This document shows, piece by piece, positions 20,969 through 31,046 of a stretch of 45,550 nucleotides of DNA; the first letter of the stretch is position 1, and every line of letters begins with the position of its first letter. This DNA is from Geotalea toluenoxydans JCM 15764 (lineage in GTDB: Bacteria > Desulfobacterota > Desulfuromonadia > Geobacterales > Geobacteraceae): positions 1 to 45,550 of the forward strand of contig NZ_BBCJ01000035.1 in NCBI RefSeq assembly GCF_001311985.1. The letters are read 5' to 3'. A program made the position numbers and the translations under genes. The notes below the pieces were generated by a model. The model worked only from the letters and a program-made list of their open reading frames with translations, made no database searches and had not been told where the DNA came from.

Positions 20969-22332
20969 ATGAAAAAACTTTTCGGCACGGATGGCGTCAG
21001 GGGGGTGGCCAATGTTTACCCCATGACAACGGAAATGGCCATGCAGATCGGCAGGGCAGCCGCACATATTTTCAGGAACGGCAAGAGCAGGCACAGGATT
21101 GTTATCGGCAAGGATACCCGGCTTTCCGGCTACATGATTGAAAATGCACTGGTCGCAGGCATATGCTCCATGGGAGTGGATGTGCTTCAGGTGGGACCCC
21201 TTCCTACCCCCGGCATTGCAACATAACCTCTTCCATGCGGGCTGACGCCGGGGTGGTTATTTCCGCATCCCACAATCCATTTCAGGACAACGGCATCAAG
21301 TTCTTTTGCCGTGACGGTTTCAAGCTGCCCGATGAAATGGAACTGCGCATCGAAGAGCTCATTTTTTCCGGAGACATGGACTCCATGCGCCCCATTGCCA
21401 ACGAAGTGGGCAAGGCATACCGCATCGACGATGCCGCCGGGCGATTCGTTGTCTTCCTCAAGAGCACCTTTCCCAAGGATATGGACCTGAGCGGCCTGAA
21501 GATAGTTCTCGATTGCGCCAACGGCGCCGCCTACAAGGTTGCCCCTGCCGTTTTCGAGGAACTGGGGGCCGAAGTGATCGCCATCGGCGTCAAGCCCAAC
21601 GGCACCAACATCAATGCCGGCTGCGGCTCTCTGCACCCGGAGGTGATCAGCGCAGCGGTGAAAGAGCATGGCGCCGATCTGGGAATAGCCCTGGACGGCG
21701 ATGCGGACCGGGTCATATTCGTCGATGAGTTCGGCAATGAGGTGAATGGCGACAACATCATGGCCATCTGCGCCACCGACATGCTGCAGAAGGGTACGCT
21801 GAATAAACAGACCCTTGTGGCCACCGTCATGAGTAATATGGGACTGGACATTGCCGTGAAAAGAGCAGGGGGGCGGGTGATAAAGACCGCTGTCGGCGAT
21901 CGCTACGTGGTGGAAGAGATGCAGAAGGGGGGATATAACCTGGGTGGCGAGCAGTCGGGCCACATGATCTTCCTCGACCACAATACCACCGGTGACGGAA
22001 TACTGTCCGCCCTGCAGGTGCTGGCGGTGATGCAGCGCCAGGGCAAGCGCCTTTCCGAGCTGGCCGAAGTGATGTTTGCCCTGCCCCAGGTGTTGGTAAA
22101 TGTGCGGGTGGCGGAAAAGCGGGATGTGATGACCATCCCTGCAGTGGCCGGCCTAATCGGCGACATCGAAGCAAAGGTAAAGGACGAGGGGAGAATCCTC
22201 ATCCGCTACTCCGGCACGGAGCCGCTCTTGCGCATCATGCTGGAAGGGCAGGACAAGTACCAGATTTCCGGCTGGGCCAAAGAGATAGCCGATCTGGTTG
22301 AAAAGAACATTGGAGGAAGTAAAGTTGGCTAG
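20969..22332 (+). CDS. glmM: Phosphoglucosamine mutase (frameshifted)
   Basis: GlmM interconverts glucosamine 6-phosphate and 1-phosphate on the way to UDP-GlcNAc. [11 protein letters not shown] starts the protein; the phosphoserine loop [11 protein letters not shown] lies near residue 100, the metal loop LDGDADR near 245, and the C-terminal phosphate site [12 protein letters not shown] near 415. The frame breaks near 21220, where GCAACATAACC lacks one A of GCAAACATAACC; repaired, the text is [13 protein letters not shown] and the gene has 455 codons. It is essential, so the break is surely an artefact. GGAGG before 20969 fixes the start. pdxJ begins inside its last codons. Confidence 0.94.
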
Positions 22333-23041
22333 ACTCGGAGTGAATATCGACCACGTGGCAACCATCCGCCAGGCAAGGGGGGGAGCAGAGCCGGACCCGG
22401 TGGCTGCAGCTGCCATTGCCGAGCTGGCCGGCGCCGACGGCATCACCATTCATCTGCGCGAAGACCGTCGCCACATCCAGGACCGGGACCTGCGTCTGCT
22501 GCGCCAGACGATCAAAACCCGCCTGAACCTGGAAATGGCAGCAACCGACGAGATGGTTTCCATCGCCCTTTCCGTCAAGCCGGACATGTGTACCCTGGTA
22601 CCGGAAAAACGCCAGGAGCTTACCACTGAAGGCGGCCTCGATGTACGGCTACACCTGGATGCAGTCAAGGGAGCAGTGCAGAAACTCCAGGATGGAGGCT
22701 CATCGTCAGCCTCTTCATCGACCCGGACACCGATCAGATCAAGCCGCCAACAAGAGCGGCGCCGATTACATCGAGATACATACCGGCGCTTTTGCCGAGG
22801 CGTCCGATTGGAAAGCAGAGCAGGAAGAGTTGAAAAAGATCGAAAATGCCATCAAGCTGGCCGGAAAGCTGGGCTTGGGGGTCAACGCCGGCCACGGGCT
22901 CAATTACAGCAACATCAGGAAGATTGCCGCACTTGGGGGATCGAGGAGTACAACATCGGTCACTCCATCATTTCAAAGGCGGTGCTGGTGGGGTTGGATC
23001 GAGCGGTAAGGGACATGGTCGACCTGGTCAAATATTCATAA
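22325..23041 (+). CDS. pdxJ: Pyridoxine 5'-phosphate synthase (three frameshifts)
   Basis: PdxJ condenses 1-deoxyxylulose 5-phosphate with 3-amino-2-oxopropyl phosphate to make pyridoxine 5'-phosphate. [17 protein letters not shown] opens the protein, [13 protein letters not shown] follows, and [10 protein letters not shown] and [10 protein letters not shown] lie near the end. Three single-base losses are needed to join these: near 22700 (GGCTC for GGCCTC), near 22743 (AAGCCG for AAGGCCG) and near 22941 (GGGGGATC for GGGGGAATC). The repaired gene has 240 codons. The start is a TTG at 22325 with GGAGG at the right spacing, overlapping the glmM end by eight bases. Confidence 0.92.
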   Translation: MARLGVNIDHVATIRQARGGAEPDPVAAAAIAELAGADGITIHLREDRRHIQDRDLRLLRQTIKTRLNLEMAATDEMVSIALSVKPDMCTLVPEKRQELTTEGGLDVRLHLDAVKGAVQKLQDGGSSSASSSTRTPIRSSRQQERRRLHRDTYRRFCRGVRLESRAGRVEKDRKCHQAGRKAGLGGQRRPRAQLQQHQEDCRTWGIEEYNIGHSIISKAVLVGLDRAVRDMVDLVKYS

Positions 23042-23063
23042 CGAAGCCGTATTCGAGCCCTAA

Positions 23064-23228
23064 CTGCGTTGGCTGCGTCGTTGGCTCCTCGACGTACCGA
23101 TGTACGCCTCCGTCGCCTCCTCCTTGCCGCCTTGTTATCATCTCGAATCCGGCTCCGTCTGATCTGCTGCGTTACGCTCACCCTTCGTACCTGCGGCGTA
23201 CCTGATGTACGCCTCAGTCCTCAGGACT
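23064..23228. repeat. Two diverged copies of a roughly 60-bp repeat
   Basis: The copies at about 23064-23122 and 23167-23228 both begin CTGCGTT and share a GTACC-GATGTACGCCTC core. They lie directly after pdxJ in a gene-free stretch (23042-23418). A related hairpin element and heptamer repeats follow. The function is unknown; the sequence is GC-rich and structured. Confidence 0.5.
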
Positions 23229-23298
23229 CGCAAGCCTTGCAGCTGGAGCTTTTCTCGCATCCAGTGCTGAAAAGGCCCCTCTGCCGACCCCCCTCAAT

Positions 23299-23345
23299 CC
23301 CCCCTATTCCATAGGGGGGAAGCGAACACAAGTGAGCAGGGGGTG
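23299..23345. repeat. Dispersed palindromic element, copy A
   Basis: A perfect 9-bp stem CCCCCCTAT / ATAGGGGGG with loop TCC is followed by AAGCGAAC-N4-GTGAGCAGGGGG. A nearly identical copy lies at 44323-44367, inside the cytochrome operon. It is probably a family of small dispersed hairpins. Confidence 0.8.
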
Positions 23346-23414
23346 ATTCCCTCACCAATCACTCTTCACTCGTCACCAATCACCCGTCCGTCACCAATCA
23401 CCAATCACCAATCA
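23342..23414. repeat. Heptamer-type direct repeats (TCACCAA)
   Basis: At least five imperfect copies of TCACCAA, the last three perfectly in tandem near 23390-23412. The same heptamer flanks serA at about 4261-4346. Confidence 0.7.
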
Positions 23415-23418
23415 CCGC

Positions 23419-24597
23419 TTACTCCCCCTTCATAGAAAAATATCTGGGAATGGTAAAGCTGAAGGTCGTTCCTTCCTTGTCGTTGCTGGTGAAGGAAACG
23501 CTTCCCTTCAGGTAGCGCTCGCCGAACAGCTTGATGCTGTAAGTGCCGATACCTCTCCCTTCGGCCGACTTGGTGCTGAACGAACGCTGAAACATCTGCA
23601 GCTGTACATCCTCCGACATAACTCCCGGATTGTTGACCATGAAGGTGATGGATTCCTCGTCTTCGGTGCATGAAAGGGTAACCGTCTCTCCAGGGGCGCA
23701 GGCTTCCAGGGCGTTTTTGACCATATTTCCCAGGATCCGTCGCAGAATGGCAGCATCGGTGATGATGTTGGCATTGGTCGAACAGTTCAGTACCAGGTTT
23801 CGCCCTTCAGCCACCTCATGGTTTGCATAAAGGGTTTGCACCTCCTGCAGCAGCCTTGGCACATCCACCATGCCCGGGTCCGGCCTGAACTCCCCCTTTT
23901 CCGCAGCAAGCAGGTGCCGCTGGTAGACGATCTCATCAATCAGTCTGGCAGAGAGGCTTACCATCGACTCCTTATAGTATTTCTCGTCCTCGGCAGTCTG
24001 CAGCATTCCCTTGGCCAGCACCTCGGCCATGCCGCGAATCCCTCCCGCCGTATTGATCACATCATGGAAGAAGACCTGTTCCAGCACCTTCCGTCGCTTC
24101 TCGGCACTTATGTCCTTCAGAACGAAAAGGATCAGCTGCAGGTCGCCTATTTTCAAGGGAGAAACAACCACTTCAAGATCCAGGGCGCTCCACTGGCCGT
24201 TGTCGATGGTAATGCGGTACTCCTTCGCCACCTGGGCGTTGGTCTGCTCGCTTTCGATAATGGACAGGACTGCCGCACATTTCTGGCAGTGCCTGCCGGA
24301 GCCGCAACCATCAGGGTTCTGGTCGGCATGGATACAGTGCAGCGCCTCGCCAGGCTTGAGGCCGACGAGCATCTGCGGATCATCTATGCCGAAGGCATGT
24401 AGCAATCGGCTGTTGACGGCCAGCACCTGGTACTGCCGGTCAAGGACCAGCACGTAATCGGGTATCGCCTCGATCATGGCGGGAATGGCGCTTTCAAGAA
24501 GCAGTTTGCGCCGCCCATCATCTTTGGCGGCGGTTATGTTGAGTCTTTTCGCTGCTGGTAACGGGGTTGTTTTCGTAACTTCCACCAGTTCGCTCAT
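23419..24597 (-). CDS. PAS-domain sensor histidine kinase
   Basis: The 392-residue protein has a PAS domain (about residues 35-165, from IPDYVLVLDRQYQVLAVNSR), a phosphoacceptor region with the His in VFFHDVINTAGGIRGM near residue 180, and an ATPase domain with the N-box NMVKNALEA near 290 and the G-box GRGIGTYSIKLF near 350. There is no signal peptide or membrane segment, so it senses inside the cell. Four cysteines lie in the PAS domain (CIHADQNPDGCGSGRHCQKC), a pattern that could bind metal or a cluster. No response regulator gene is adjacent, so its partner is unknown. Confidence 0.9.
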   Translation of the reverse strand: MSELVEVTKTTPLPAAKRLNITAAKDDGRRKLLLESAIPAMIEAIPDYVLVLDRQYQVLAVNSRLLHAFGIDDPQMLVGLKPGEALHCIHADQNPDGCGSGRHCQKCAAVLSIIESEQTNAQVAKEYRITIDNGQWSALDLEVVVSPLKIGDLQLILFVLKDISAEKRRKVLEQVFFHDVINTAGGIRGMAEVLAKGMLQTAEDEKYYKESMVSLSARLIDEIVYQRHLLAAEKGEFRPDPGMVDVPRLLQEVQTLYANHEVAEGRNLVLNCSTNANIITDAAILRRILGNMVKNALEACAPGETVTLSCTEDEESITFMVNNPGVMSEDVQLQMFQRSFSTKSAEGRGIGTYSIKLFGERYLKGSVSFTSNDKEGTTFSFTIPRYFSMKGE

Positions 24598-24783
24598 GTA
24601 AGCAACCTCATTTTTACGGGTAAAGCATCAGAACAAATTTATGCAAATGAATCTAACAATAGGGGAGGGGTAAGGTCAAGATGAAAGAAGGGGTGCATAT
24701 TTCGTAAATATGGCTGGAAACGATAGAAGTTGCGGAAGATTTTACTGGCTTATCGGTGGCAGCGGCTAAAATGATGACGTCCG

Positions 24784-25011
24784 CTATTTTTTCCATGCGT
24801 TGATTTTCTCGAAAACAGATTCAAGAGGTGCCGCGACAAGTTCTCCCCGTTCGTAAGCATCGATGCGCTCTTCAGATTCTGCAGCCCAAAGACGGTCGAG
24901 CCGCTCTTTGCCGGAAAACTCGAAACTGGAGAGCAGTTCCTCTACCAGTGCCGCCCGTTCTATGGGAGGCAAAGCAAGGGCTTCTGCCAGGACATCTTTT
25001 TTAGAGTGCAT
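24784..25011 (-). CDS. Addiction-module antitoxin, apparently orphan
   Basis: A 75-residue product with the layout of the addiction module component family (TIGR02574-like): MHSKKDVLAEALALPPIERAALVEEL at the start (in parts: VLAEALALPP, ERAALVEELL), then WAAESEERIDAYERGE. Members normally pair with a RelE/ParE toxin encoded just downstream. Here the next gene downstream is a histidine kinase 190 bases away, and no toxin ORF is seen between. It lies just before the CRISPR-Cas island. It may be a relic or act in trans. Confidence 0.75.
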   Translation of the reverse strand: MHSKKDVLAEALALPPIERAALVEELLSSFEFSGKERLDRLWAAESEERIDAYERGELVAAPLESVFEKINAWKK

Positions 25012-25245
25012 AAGTACCTCCGTTCATAATCATGTTAAACACAATCTAGCATAACGCACCGCAGTTGGAAACCGGGGTGTTAGAAATATTTTTATGAAAA
25101 AGACGTATTCTGTCGCAATGCACGGTTACACTGTGTCTGAAAAAAATAAGAAATAAATAATGTGGTTTGGATCATTTTGGGCTTGTAAGGGGGCGGGGGA
25201 TGGGACTATAAAAAGGCTGCTGTTGGGCTAAGTGATTGGAAGGAC
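25012..25245. other. Gene-free region upstream of cas3
   Basis: Between the divergent antitoxin and cas3 start codons there is AT-rich sequence. It should contain the antitoxin promoter and upstream sequences of the cas operon. No RNA gene or convincing ORF is seen. Confidence 0.5.
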
Positions 25246-25280
25246 TGTAAAATTTTTTTACACTGTAAAGATTTTTTACA
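25246..25280. promoter_or_regulatory. Tandem palindromes before the cas operon
   Basis: Two 17-bp inverted repeats of the form TGTAAA-N5-TTTACA lie at 25246-25262 and 25264-25280, one base apart. A GATAAT at 25289-25294 could be the -10 box, which places the second palindrome over a poor -35 region. Tandem operators of a dimeric regulator are the simplest reading. Confidence 0.65.
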
Positions 25281-25323
25281 GCTGTTGGGATAATGCTTCT
25301 TAATGCGATGTAAGGAGTGGGCT

Positions 25324-27967
25324 TTGGAAAGTTATTTCCGGTATTGGGGGAAGGCGGAGAAGGAGGGGGATGGTTATCACCTGTTGCCGTATCACTGTCT
25401 GGATGTGGCGGCGGTGGGGCGGTTGGTGGGATGCCAGCCCGGCTATTCGTCATGGGTTTAAGCAACACAATGATTTGCTTGAAGAGCAGCTTAGGGCATG
25501 GGTTCTGTTCTATATTGCTCTGCATGATTACGGAAAGCTCGATGCGCGCTTTCAATTACGGGTTATGCCGCTTTGGAAGTCGCTCTATCCGAATGCAAAC
25601 AATTATCAGGTGCTCCCTAGTATTCTGGAATGCAAAAGCTATTACCATGGCGAGGGTGGTCTTTCCTGGTTCATTCAGGATAATGCGGCGAAGTTAAGTG
25701 GAGGAGTATTGCAGAGGGAGGATGTCGGATGGGATTTCCTTGACCAGATGGAAACCTCTTTTGGTACATGGGATTTGTGGAAACCGTGGATTGAATCGGT
25801 AACCGGACACCACGGTCATATCAAGTCTGCCGATTGCGTTCCTGAAACAGCAATTTCCTCAGCATGCGACAAGCGTTTGGGAGAAGTTGACCGTTTGGCT
25901 CGGAGAGAATGGCTGCATGCTGTGGAATCCCTATTCCTTTCGCCAGTCGGGCTTTCTCTTACCGATACACCTCCTATATATTCCCCTCTCATGGCAGGTT
26001 TTTGCTCTGTTGCTGACTGGCTTGGTTCCCGTTGTGATGACGAAAATTTTTCTTATTGCAGGGAAGAACTGAATTTACAGACATATTTTGAGGAGCGTTA
26101 CGTTTCTGATGCGTCAAGAACTTTACAGATTGCCGGTGTCATTGGGCAACCTAAATTCTATGAAGGCGTCAACGCTTTACTCGACAAAAAGAACACACCA
26201 CGATCACTGCAAACATTGGTAGATGATTTACCGCTGGAAACCGGTCTTTCGCTGGTAGAAGCTCCCACTGGCAGCGGCAAGACTGAAGCAGCTCTGGCCT
26301 ATGCTTGGCGGCTTGTTGCCGCTGGCCTGGCCGATTCCATCGTATTTGCCCTGCCAACACAGGCCACAGCAAATGCCATGCTGGGACGGTTGGAGCGAGT
26401 TGCTCCCCTTTTGTTTGCTGACAAGCCCAATCTCTTACTCGCCCACGGCTTGGCTCGTTTCAATAAAGCCTTCACAAATATTAAACACTGCGCAATCGAA
26501 GGGTATGACTCCCAGGAAGATGGTTGGGTGCAGTGCAGCCAGTGGCTGGCGGAAAGCCGAAAGCGGGTTTTTCTGGGTCAAATTGGTGTCTGCACTGTGG
26601 ATCAGGTGCTGGTGTCGGTGCTACCAGTTAAGCACCGCTTTGTGCGAGGCTTCGGCATTGGCAGAAGTGTGCTGATCATAGATGAGGTACACGCCTATGA
26701 TGCATACATGTACGGCCTGCTGGAAGAGGTTTTGCGGCAGCAAAAGTCCTCGGGAGGATCGGCAATCCTCCTGTCGGCAACGCTACCGGAGCGTCAGCGC
26801 AAGCAACTCTGCTCTGCTTGGGGAGTTAATCCGGGGAAACAGGAAGAGAAAGCGCCGTATCCGTTAATTACCTGGACCGATGGAGCTGAGCCACATTTTC
26901 ATGAACTTGATCCTGTGCAGTTACCGGAAAATGTGGCGGTCAAAGTGGAGCCTATCCTTATTGAAGGATTACTACCCGATGAAACCTTGCTCCGCAGGAT
27001 CATTGCCGCAGCCGGGGCCGGGGCGCAGGTGGCGATTGTCTGCAATCTGGTGAACCTGGCGCAAGGGCTTGTCCGCACATTGCGAGACATGACCGGTTTG
27101 CCGGTTGACCTGTTTCATGCCCGCTACTGCTATCGCCATCGACAGGAAAAAGAGCTGGACGTCATTGACCGGTTTGGCCTTGGCGGAGACCGTGAAACGG
27201 GAAGAATCCTGGTAGCAACGCAAGTTGTTGAACAGTCGCTGGATATTGATTTTGATTGGCTTATAACTCAGCTCTGCCCGGTAGACCTTCTGTTTCAGCG
27301 GATGGGGCGGCTGCATCGACATCATCGACCGGGTAAGCGTCCGGAAGGTTTTGAAAAGCCGCTTTGTACAGTGCTGTTGCCAGAGGGGGATGATTTCGGC
27401 TTACACGGGGTTATCTATACCAATACCCGCGTTCTCTGGCGGACAGCGAAAAAGCTTGTTGCAGAGCCTGATGGAGAGATTCTTTTCCCCAAGGCGTACC
27501 GTGACTGGATAGAGTCGGTATATCAGGAAGATGGCTGGGAAAATGAGCCGGTGGCAGTGACAGAGGGTTACGAAAAATTCAAATACGAAATCGAGGAAAT
27601 CAAACGGTACAAGGCGCGGTACATGGTAGACACGGCCATGAATCCGTTCAATGACACTGACGACAAGGTTCTTGCCGTCACTAGGGACGGTGATATGAAT
27701 CTTTCGGTTGTGCCGTTCTGTCGTACAGCTCAGGGGCGGATGCTCATGGATGGGACAGTTTTCGAGACGTTGGACGAACTCAGGCAACTTGAGGCGTTGT
27801 CATTGAATAGTGTCGGAGTACCGAAGTCATGGAAGTATGATTTGGAAAAATCTGACGAAGGGAGGTTCTGGCTTGAGATGGAACAGGAGGGGGAAGGTTA
27901 CCGGGGAGTGTCTAAAGGGGTGACTTTTCGCTATCACAAAGACATGGGACTGGAGAGAGAGAAATGA
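25324..27967 (+). CDS. cas3: CRISPR-associated helicase/nuclease Cas3 (frameshifted near N-terminus)
   Basis: Cas3 is recruited by Cascade to unwind and cut target DNA. The HD nuclease part shows [18 protein letters not shown] (the HD pair), GHHGH and a later Asp in SVADWLG. The helicase part has Walker [12 protein letters not shown] near residue 290, [11 protein letters not shown] (DEVH), [19 protein letters not shown] and [10 protein letters not shown]. The TTG at 25324, six bases after AAGGAG, starts the N-terminus in one frame; at about 25455 it passes to the frame of the rest. Removing one G (TGGG to TGG) joins [11 protein letters not shown] and gives 881 codons. An ATG at 25370 would omit the first metal-binding His. 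The stop overlaps cas8e (ATGA). Confidence 0.93.
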
Positions 27968-29502
27968 ATCTTTTGATCGATCAGTGGATACCGGTCCGTC
28001 CGCCTGACAGCGGTGGGGCTATTAAGATCTCTCTGCGCGAACTGCTGTGCGGAGAAGCGAAGTGGGAGTTATGTCTCCCACGAGATGACATGGAGCTTGC
28101 GGCAATGCAGTTATTGATCTGCATTACCCAGGCGCTTTTTACGCCGAAAGACGGCAAGGAGTTGCAGACCCGTATTTCAAGGCCCATTACAGCAGAAGAA
28201 TATGAAACAGCTACTCTGAATTTTGCCGACTGGTTTTGTGTTGATCACCCAAAGCAGCCATTCATGCAGGTTCGTGGGGTAGCTGCCAAGGACCCGACGC
28301 CGATGGATAAGCTGCTGGCCGGGGTGACGGGCGCAACTAACAGTTGTTTCGTGAATCAGGCTGGATTGGCAGATGGCTTGTGCGGTGGTTGCGCGGCGAT
28401 TGTTCTGTTCAACCAGGCTTCGTGTGCACCGAGCTTTGGTGGCGGGTTCAAGGCTGGATTGCGTGGCAGCGCACCGATTACAACATTAGCGCAAGGTGAT
28501 CATCTGCGGCGAACTGTCTGGCTCAATGTGCTGCATGAAGAAGAGCTGGTGTTGAATTTCCCATGGCATAGGGATACTTTGCAGCAAAAGCCTACCTGGA
28601 TTGAACCGTTGAAAGCGGGAGAGACCATTCCGGCGCAGAGAATTGGCGTTATTCGAGGTTTGTTATGGCAACCGGCGCATATTGAGCTTCTGCCACCTGT
28701 GGCGGCAGAGACATGTTCATGCTGCGGCTGCCGTACTGACAAGGCGTATGTCGCATTCAATAAGGCAAAATTCAGCTACACGGTTTCAGGTACATGGCCA
28801 CACCCCCATTCACCCCGCATCATGACCAGCAAGAAAGGTGAGATGGAAGAAAAATTTGCTTCCTTTACAACTTCGGCGCCTGTCTGGACACAGCTAAGTC
28901 GTTTTGTAGTTCAGCAGCAGCTTGATAAGACCAATACCGACGGTCAACAACCTGCGGCAGTCATTATGCAGGCGCGCAAAATTCTTCCTCCTCAGCTGCA
29001 AAAACTCCACTTGCTGATTGGTGGTTACCGTAACAATCAGGCTTCGGTTCTTGAACGACGACATGAGGTTTTTACGTTGAATCATGGGTGGGACAAACAT
29101 TCGGGAGTTATCGGTGAATTGGTTTCCTTAGGACGTGGTTATCGGGATGCTTTGTACAAGGCAGTGTTCGTTTTTGTAAATGGTGTAAAGGATGTGAAAG
29201 GCGCAGGCGTGAAAATTAATCAAGCTGCAGAAGCCCAATTCTACCGCCGCTCCGAGCCGACCATCGAAGAAACGCTGGCACGGATAGATTTTGCCGATCC
29301 TGCACCGGAACTGGCGAGAATGCGTGCTTCATTAAAGTCAATAGCTACTGATCTTTTCCGTGAAGCTACTCGTCCCTATCTGAATGATCCGCAATTGATC
29401 AAAACGCTGGCGGTTGCCCGGCGAACGCTCTTCAAGCATTTAAATAATCTGGAACCACAACAGAATAAAGGAGGGGTCAATGGAACAGCAGAAATTCCCT
29501 GA
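27964..29502 (+). CDS. cas8e: Type I-E Cascade large subunit Cas8e (Cse1/CasA)
   Basis: The large subunit recognises the PAM and recruits Cas3. The 512-residue protein opens [11 protein letters not shown], the family signature, contains the FCVDHPKQPFMQ segment and the FVNQAGLADGLCGGCAAIVLF region (in parts), and has a cysteine cluster CSCCGC near residue 255 that can bind zinc. The length is typical for I-E. It overlaps cas3 by 4 bases and cse2 by 23, so translation is coupled. Confidence 0.95.
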   Translation: MNLLIDQWIPVRPPDSGGAIKISLRELLCGEAKWELCLPRDDMELAAMQLLICITQALFTPKDGKELQTRISRPITAEEYETATLNFADWFCVDHPKQPFMQVRGVAAKDPTPMDKLLAGVTGATNSCFVNQAGLADGLCGGCAAIVLFNQASCAPSFGGGFKAGLRGSAPITTLAQGDHLRRTVWLNVLHEEELVLNFPWHRDTLQQKPTWIEPLKAGETIPAQRIGVIRGLLWQPAHIELLPPVAAETCSCCGCRTDKAYVAFNKAKFSYTVSGTWPHPHSPRIMTSKKGEMEEKFASFTTSAPVWTQLSRFVVQQQLDKTNTDGQQPAAVIMQARKILPPQLQKLHLLIGGYRNNQASVLERRHEVFTLNHGWDKHSGVIGELVSLGRGYRDALYKAVFVFVNGVKDVKGAGVKINQAAEAQFYRRSEPTIEETLARIDFADPAPELARMRASLKSIATDLFREATRPYLNDPQLIKTLAVARRTLFKHLNNLEPQQNKGGVNGTAEIP

Positions 29503-29928
29503 TTTCATGGCGCTCTATCACGCCTGGGAGCAGTTGGCGAATGGGCCGAAAGCCGAATTGCGACGCGTCGCCAGGCCCGAAGAGCTGCTTGAGGTGCCGA
29601 CCTTTTATCGGCTGTTCAGCGGGAAAGCCATTCAGAATGGGAGAAACAGGCATACCAGCGATTGATTTTCTGTTTGCCGCACATCAGGCACACTAACGAT
29701 GGGGTTGGGCTGGGCAAGGCATTAACCAGGGGAAAAAATGTCAGTGAAAAACGCCTGTTTCAGGTAGTTCGTTCGGATTCGCCCAACGACATGATCCAAC
29801 TCCGCCGCATTGTGCAGATGGTGGAACCGTCCGTAAACTGGACCTTGGCGGCGAAAACCCTCTGGTACTGGAACGACCGGAGCAAACGCGATCTTCTGGA
29901 AGACTATTTTCTCAATCAACCCAAGTAA
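29480..29928 (+). CDS. casB: Type I-E Cascade small subunit Cse2 (CasB, Cas11e; frameshifted)
   Basis: Two copies of this small helical protein stabilise the displaced strand in Cascade. The N-terminal part (FMALYHAWEQLANGPKAELRR, RPEELLEVPTFYRLF) and the C-terminal part (EKQAYQRLIFCLPHI, MIQLRRIVQMVEP, DLLEDYFL) match Cse2. They lie in different frames, joined near 29636 (CAGAATGG, one base short), which gives 150 codons and WEKQAY. GGAGGGG precedes the ATG at 29480. A gap of 29 bases separates it from cas7e. Confidence 0.9.
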
Positions 29929-29957
29929 GCAAAACTCATATACGAAAGGAATAAGCC

Positions 29958-31043
29958 ATGAAGAATTTCATCAATTTTCACATCCTCATTTCCCACAGCC
30001 CGTCCTGTCTCAATCGTGATGATATGAACATGCAGAAGTCGGCCATCTTTGGCGGTAAGCGGCGGGTGCGTGTTTCCAGCCAAAGCTTGAAGCGAACCAT
30101 GCGCAAGAGCAAGTATTATGCTGACAATCTTGGCGAGGCGACCATCCGGACCAAGCATCTTGGCGACTTGAAAGCTTGTCTTGTCGAGCGTCTCGCCGGT
30201 CGGTTTGATGCTGAGTTGATTGGTAAAACTCTGGCGCTGCTGACGGTAAAGGATTTGAAAGCAGAGGTCGCGGTTGAAGGGGATGCCGTTGCACCATGGG
30301 CTGTTGAAGAGTTTGCGTGGTTCTGTGAACAGGTCAAGAAAGGGCTCGAACAGGGGCTTGATGAAAAAGGGCTTGCCAAGCAGATCAAGGATCAAGCCGA
30401 GGCCATGCGGCAAGCGCTGGCAAAAGGGCTTGATATAGCGCTTTCCGGGCGGATGGCGACATCAGGGCTATTGAGTGAACTTGGCAAGGTTGACGGCGCT
30501 CTTGCTGTCGCCCATGCCATTACCACCCACACTGTTGATGCAGATATTGACTGGTTTACTGCTGTTGACGATCTTCAGGAACTCGGTTCTGGTCACCTTG
30601 ATACCCAGGAGTTTTCCAGCGGTGTGTTTTATCGTTATGCCAGTCTTAATGTTGATCAGTTGCAAAGGAATCTGGGCAATGCGCCGCGTGAAAAGGCGCT
30701 GGAGATCGCCGCTCATGTGCTGCATCTGATAGCGACGGTAGTTCCTTCCGCCAAGCAGCAGAGTTTTGCCGCCCACAATCTGGCTGATCTGGCAATGGTA
30801 TCGTTTTCCGACATGCCGATCTCTCTTGCCAATGCCTTTGAAGAGCCGGTCAAGGCATCTTCAGGGTTTCTGAAGCCATCAATTAGGGCACTACAAGATT
30901 ACCGGCAGGCAGTCCATACCGGATATGGCCTTGATGAGCGGTGCGGCCAGTTTGCGCTCTTTGCTGAAGTTCCCGAAGGGGTAAAAGCGGCGAAGACTCT
31001 GGATGAGTTGAAGACATGGGTGAAATCCGACGGAAAGGGGTAA
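29958..31043 (+). CDS. cas7e: Type I-E Cascade backbone Cas7e (Cse4/CasC)
   Basis: Six copies of Cas7e form the helical backbone that holds the crRNA spacer. The 361-residue product starts [20 protein letters not shown] and contains [16 protein letters not shown] near residue 35, the family RNA-contact signature, and [15 protein letters not shown]. Its length is normal. Three bases separate it from cas5e. It is intact. Confidence 0.96.
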   Translation: MKNFINFHILISHSPSCLNRDDMNMQKSAIFGGKRRVRVSSQSLKRTMRKSKYYADNLGEATIRTKHLGDLKACLVERLAGRFDAELIGKTLALLTVKDLKAEVAVEGDAVAPWAVEEFAWFCEQVKKGLEQGLDEKGLAKQIKDQAEAMRQALAKGLDIALSGRMATSGLLSELGKVDGALAVAHAITTHTVDADIDWFTAVDDLQELGSGHLDTQEFSSGVFYRYASLNVDQLQRNLGNAPREKALEIAAHVLHLIATVVPSAKQQSFAAHNLADLAMVSFSDMPISLANAFEEPVKASSGFLKPSIRALQDYRQAVHTGYGLDERCGQFALFAEVPEGVKAAKTLDELKTWVKSDGKG

Positions 31044-31046
31044 ACC

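Noticed and set aside
25094..25156. A 20-codon ORF upstream of the cas operon
   Set aside because: No ribosome site, no recognisable peptide family and no conserved neighbour; length is expected by chance.
25370..25460. ATG at 25370 as the Cas3 start
   Set aside because: The first residues in that frame ([14 protein letters not shown]) are unlike Cas3, while the other frame encodes [14 protein letters not shown] with a good TTG start at 25324.
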